Positions 21,505-23,546 of a stretch of 23,546 nt of DNA are shown here, in pieces. The position numbers and the translations under genes were made by a program. This DNA is from an uncultured Prevotella sp. Lineage in GTDB: Bacteria; Bacteroidota; Bacteroidia; Bacteroidales; Bacteroidaceae. The first letter of the stretch is position 1. Every line of letters starts with the position of its first letter. The stretch is from positions 1 through 23,546 of the forward strand of contig CALBYK010000230.1 of assembly GCA_937889855.1 (NCBI GenBank), given 5' to 3'. The notes under the pieces are model-generated. The model was given only the letters and a program-made list of their open reading frames with translations, was not told where the DNA came from and searched no databases.

Positions 21505-23546
21505 ATGTCTATGAATTGGAAACCTAAAACCATATTGTTGTCGCTGATGTCGCTCCTCATGCTGTGTGGATGCTCATCAAATACCGGATATAAATATAAG
21601 ATAGGTGTGTCGGAGTGTGTGGGCGGCCGTTGGCGCGACAAGGTCAACAACGAGATGCTCTCGGCGCAGCACCTCTACGACAAGGACGTGAAGGTGACGA
21701 TACTCAATGCCGACAACAGCAACGAGCGGCAGTGCCGGCAGATTGACTCGCTCGTCGACATGGGTGTCGACCTGCTCGTCGTGTCGCCCAACGACTTCCA
21801 TGCCCTTGACGGTAGCCTGCAGCGGGCGCGCGACAAGAACATCCCTGTCGTTTTCTTCGACCGCACCACCGCCCTGAAGGACTACACCGCCTACATCGGT
21901 GGCGACAACATTGAGGCTGGACGCAAGATGGGGGAGTATGCCGCCATGCTCTGCCGCGACAGCGTGAAGACATCCGGGCGGCGGCCTATAGTGCTTGAGA
22001 TGACCGGACCGCTCGAAATCTCGCCTGCCACACAGCGTCACCTTGGCTTCTACGATGTGATGAGCCGCCACTCCTACATCGACTACCGCCATGTGCCGAG
22101 CCGCTGGTCGTACGACGACTGCAAGCGCATCATGCGTGAGTGGCTCAAGGCAGGGAAGACCGCCGACATCGTGTTCTGCCACAGTGACCTCGCCGCCATC
22201 GGCGCGCGCGAGGCAGCCCGTGAGTTTGGTAAGGAACGCAACATACGCTTCCTCGGCATCGACGGACTTCCAGGCGAGGGCATCGACGCCGTGCAGAATG
22301 GCGAGCTTGCGGCGTCGTATATCTATCCTACGCACGGCGAGGAAGTGGTGGCTCTCGCCCTGGACATCCTTGAGGGCAAGAAGTTCAAGCGTGTGAATAT
22401 GTTCAAGAGCTTCGTGGTCAGTCCGCAGAATGTGGGCGACGTAGCCCTGAGCAGCAACATGCTGCTGAAGCAGAACCAGTATCTTGTCACTATCCAGGAC
22501 AAGCTCGAGACCTATCTCGGTTTCTACCACATACAACGCACGCTCATCATCGTTTTCCTCATCGTGATATTGCTGCTCGCCGTTGCCGTCTATTCCACCA
22601 TGCGTGCCGTGAAGGCCACGCGCCGTGCGAGCCGCCGCATGCGCGACATGAACGACGAGCAGACACGCTTCTTCACCAATGCCAGCCACCAGCTGCGCAC
22701 TCCGTTGGCGCTCATCGCCGGTCCCGTAGACCGTCTTGCCCGTGGTGAGGGCGACCCCACATTACTTATAGGCATCATACAGCGCAACGTGGAGCAGCTG
22801 CAGCGTCTCATCGGCGACATACTGGTGTTCCGCCGTGAGAACAAGTCGACCGTCGACGACTCCACCGCCGCCACCGAGGAGCAGCTCACTGTCAGCAACC
22901 AATCGGTGCAGGCTGGCCGCTACGACGCGATGATGAATGGCAATACCGATGAACTCGCAACGGTGCTCATCGTCGACGACAACGCCGACATGCGTGCCTA
23001 CCTGCGTACGCTGCTCCTCGACCGCTACTACGTTGTTGAGGCCACCGACGGGCAGAGCGGCTTGAAACTTGCCGTGGAGAGCGTGCCCGACATCGTGGTG
23101 TCTGACGTGATGATGCCAGTCATGGACGGACTGACGTTCTGCTTGCGCCTGAAGGCAAATGAGGCTACGAGCCACATCCCCGTCATCCTGCTCACGGCAC
23201 GGAGTACGGAGCGGCAGCACATCGAGGGACTCGAGACTGGCGCCGACGCCTACATGACCAAGCCGTTCAGCGCCGACCTGCTCCTTGCCAACGTCGCCTC
23301 GCTGCTGCACAACCGCCAGAAGCTCCGCCGGCTTTACGCCTCGGGCAAGGAGGAAGACCGCGTTGCAGCCAATGAACAGATGACCACTCCCGACCGCTCG
23401 TTCCTCGACACCTTCATGACGGCACTCGACAAGCACATGTCAAACACCCATCTTAAAGTGGATGACATCGGCGACGAGGTGGGGTTGTCGCGTGTGCAGA
23501 TTTACCGCAAGGTGAAGGCGCTTACGGGCAAGAGCCCTGTGGAGAT
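21505..23546 (+). CDS. Second fructose-type hybrid sensor/regulator, 3'-truncated, no visible HATPase domain
   Basis: The gene starts at 21505, right after an in-frame TGA, and runs off the window end after 680 codons. It parallels the sensor at 5479. A signal/anchor with lipobox LCGC (Cys23) leads a periplasmic sugar-binding domain (IGVSECVGGRW, QIDSLVDMGVDLLVVSPND, FCHSDLAAIGA, GIDGLPGE). A membrane segment at about 347-367 is followed by HisKA with FFTNASHQLRTPL (His395). The receiver has the acidic pair Asp491-Asp492 and phosphoacceptor Asp534 in SDVMMPVMDG, then MTKPF. The AraC-type helix-turn-helix is cut within LSRVQIYRKVKALTGKSP. As in its paralog, His to acidic pair is 96 residues, with no N, G1 or G2 box between. 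The ligand is probably fructose or a related sugar by homology. Its target is unknown: it may control a second fructan locus to the right or share the susC operon. Confidence 0.92.
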   Translation, partial: MSMNWKPKTILLSLMSLLMLCGCSSNTGYKYKIGVSECVGGRWRDKVNNEMLSAQHLYDKDVKVTILNADNSNERQCRQIDSLVDMGVDLLVVSPNDFHALDGSLQRARDKNIPVVFFDRTTALKDYTAYIGGDNIEAGRKMGEYAAMLCRDSVKTSGRRPIVLEMTGPLEISPATQRHLGFYDVMSRHSYIDYRHVPSRWSYDDCKRIMREWLKAGKTADIVFCHSDLAAIGAREAAREFGKERNIRFLGIDGLPGEGIDAVQNGELAASYIYPTHGEEVVALALDILEGKKFKRVNMFKSFVVSPQNVGDVALSSNMLLKQNQYLVTIQDKLETYLGFYHIQRTLIIVFLIVILLLAVAVYSTMRAVKATRRASRRMRDMNDEQTRFFTNASHQLRTPLALIAGPVDRLARGEGDPTLLIGIIQRNVEQLQRLIGDILVFRRENKSTVDDSTAATEEQLTVSNQSVQAGRYDAMMNGNTDELATVLIVDDNADMRAYLRTLLLDRYYVVEATDGQSGLKLAVESVPDIVVSDVMMPVMDGLTFCLRLKANEATSHIPVILLTARSTERQHIEGLETGADAYMTKPFSADLLLANVASLLHNRQKLRRLYASGKEEDRVAANEQMTTPDRSFLDTFMTALDKHMSNTHLKVDDIGDEVGLSRVQIYRKVKALTGKSPVE

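Noticed and set aside
21577..22689. 370-codon minus-strand frame antisense to the second sensor
   Set aside because: The plus strand encodes a clear sugar-binding sensor; the His/Val/Ala-rich antisense product matches nothing.
1..23546. tRNA, rRNA, CRISPR array, insertion sequence or integrase
   Set aside because: I saw no cloverleaf, rRNA stretch, regularly spaced repeat array or transposase/integrase motif in any spacer or frame; genes fill almost all of the window.

Overview
The window comes from a member of the Bacteroidales, probably Prevotellaceae or Muribaculaceae. The evidence is a SusC/SusD pair, hybrid two-component regulators with an AraC output domain, lipoproteins that start C-(S/G)-D-D, promoters with a TAnnTTTG -7 element, absence of strong Shine-Dalgarno sites, and roughly 50% GC in the genes. 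Genus cannot be fixed from the sequence alone.

Most of the window (about 1.07-20.6 kb) is one fructan polysaccharide utilization locus laid out like the levan locus of Bacteroides thetaiotaomicron (BT1754-BT1765). On the minus strand lie a periplasmic GH32 exo-type fructosidase, an MFS fructose permease of the FucP/BT1758 kind and a PfkB fructokinase. Divergently, on the plus strand, come a fructose-type hybrid sensor and then a long SusC-led unit: SusC, SusD, a surface glycan-binding lipoprotein, two tandem BT1760-like endo-acting GH32 enzymes (one lipid-anchored, one not), two paralogous secreted beta-sandwich proteins, and a 46-codon small peptide gene between them. A strong intrinsic terminator closes the unit at 20.6 kb. 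The expected flow is: surface lipoproteins bind and cut the fructan, SusC/D imports oligosaccharides, periplasmic GH32 releases fructose, the sensor's periplasmic domain detects fructose, the permease imports it and the fructokinase phosphorylates it.

Left of the locus are the 3' end of a C13 (legumain-like) peptidase gene and a small lipoprotein gene. Right of it are a monocistronic lipoprotein of unknown function and a second fructose-type hybrid sensor that runs off the window end.

Main points for a second look: both hybrid sensors have a phosphoacceptor-histidine domain but no visible HATPase domain, with the same His-to-receiver spacing; a 9-bp direct repeat spaced 21 bp sits just upstream of the susC promoter and looks like the regulator's operator; the second endo-GH32 carries the first strands of a carbohydrate-binding-like domain that are precisely the part missing from the next gene's protein; and a 46-residue peptide with a leader-like N-terminus is encoded inside the unit.
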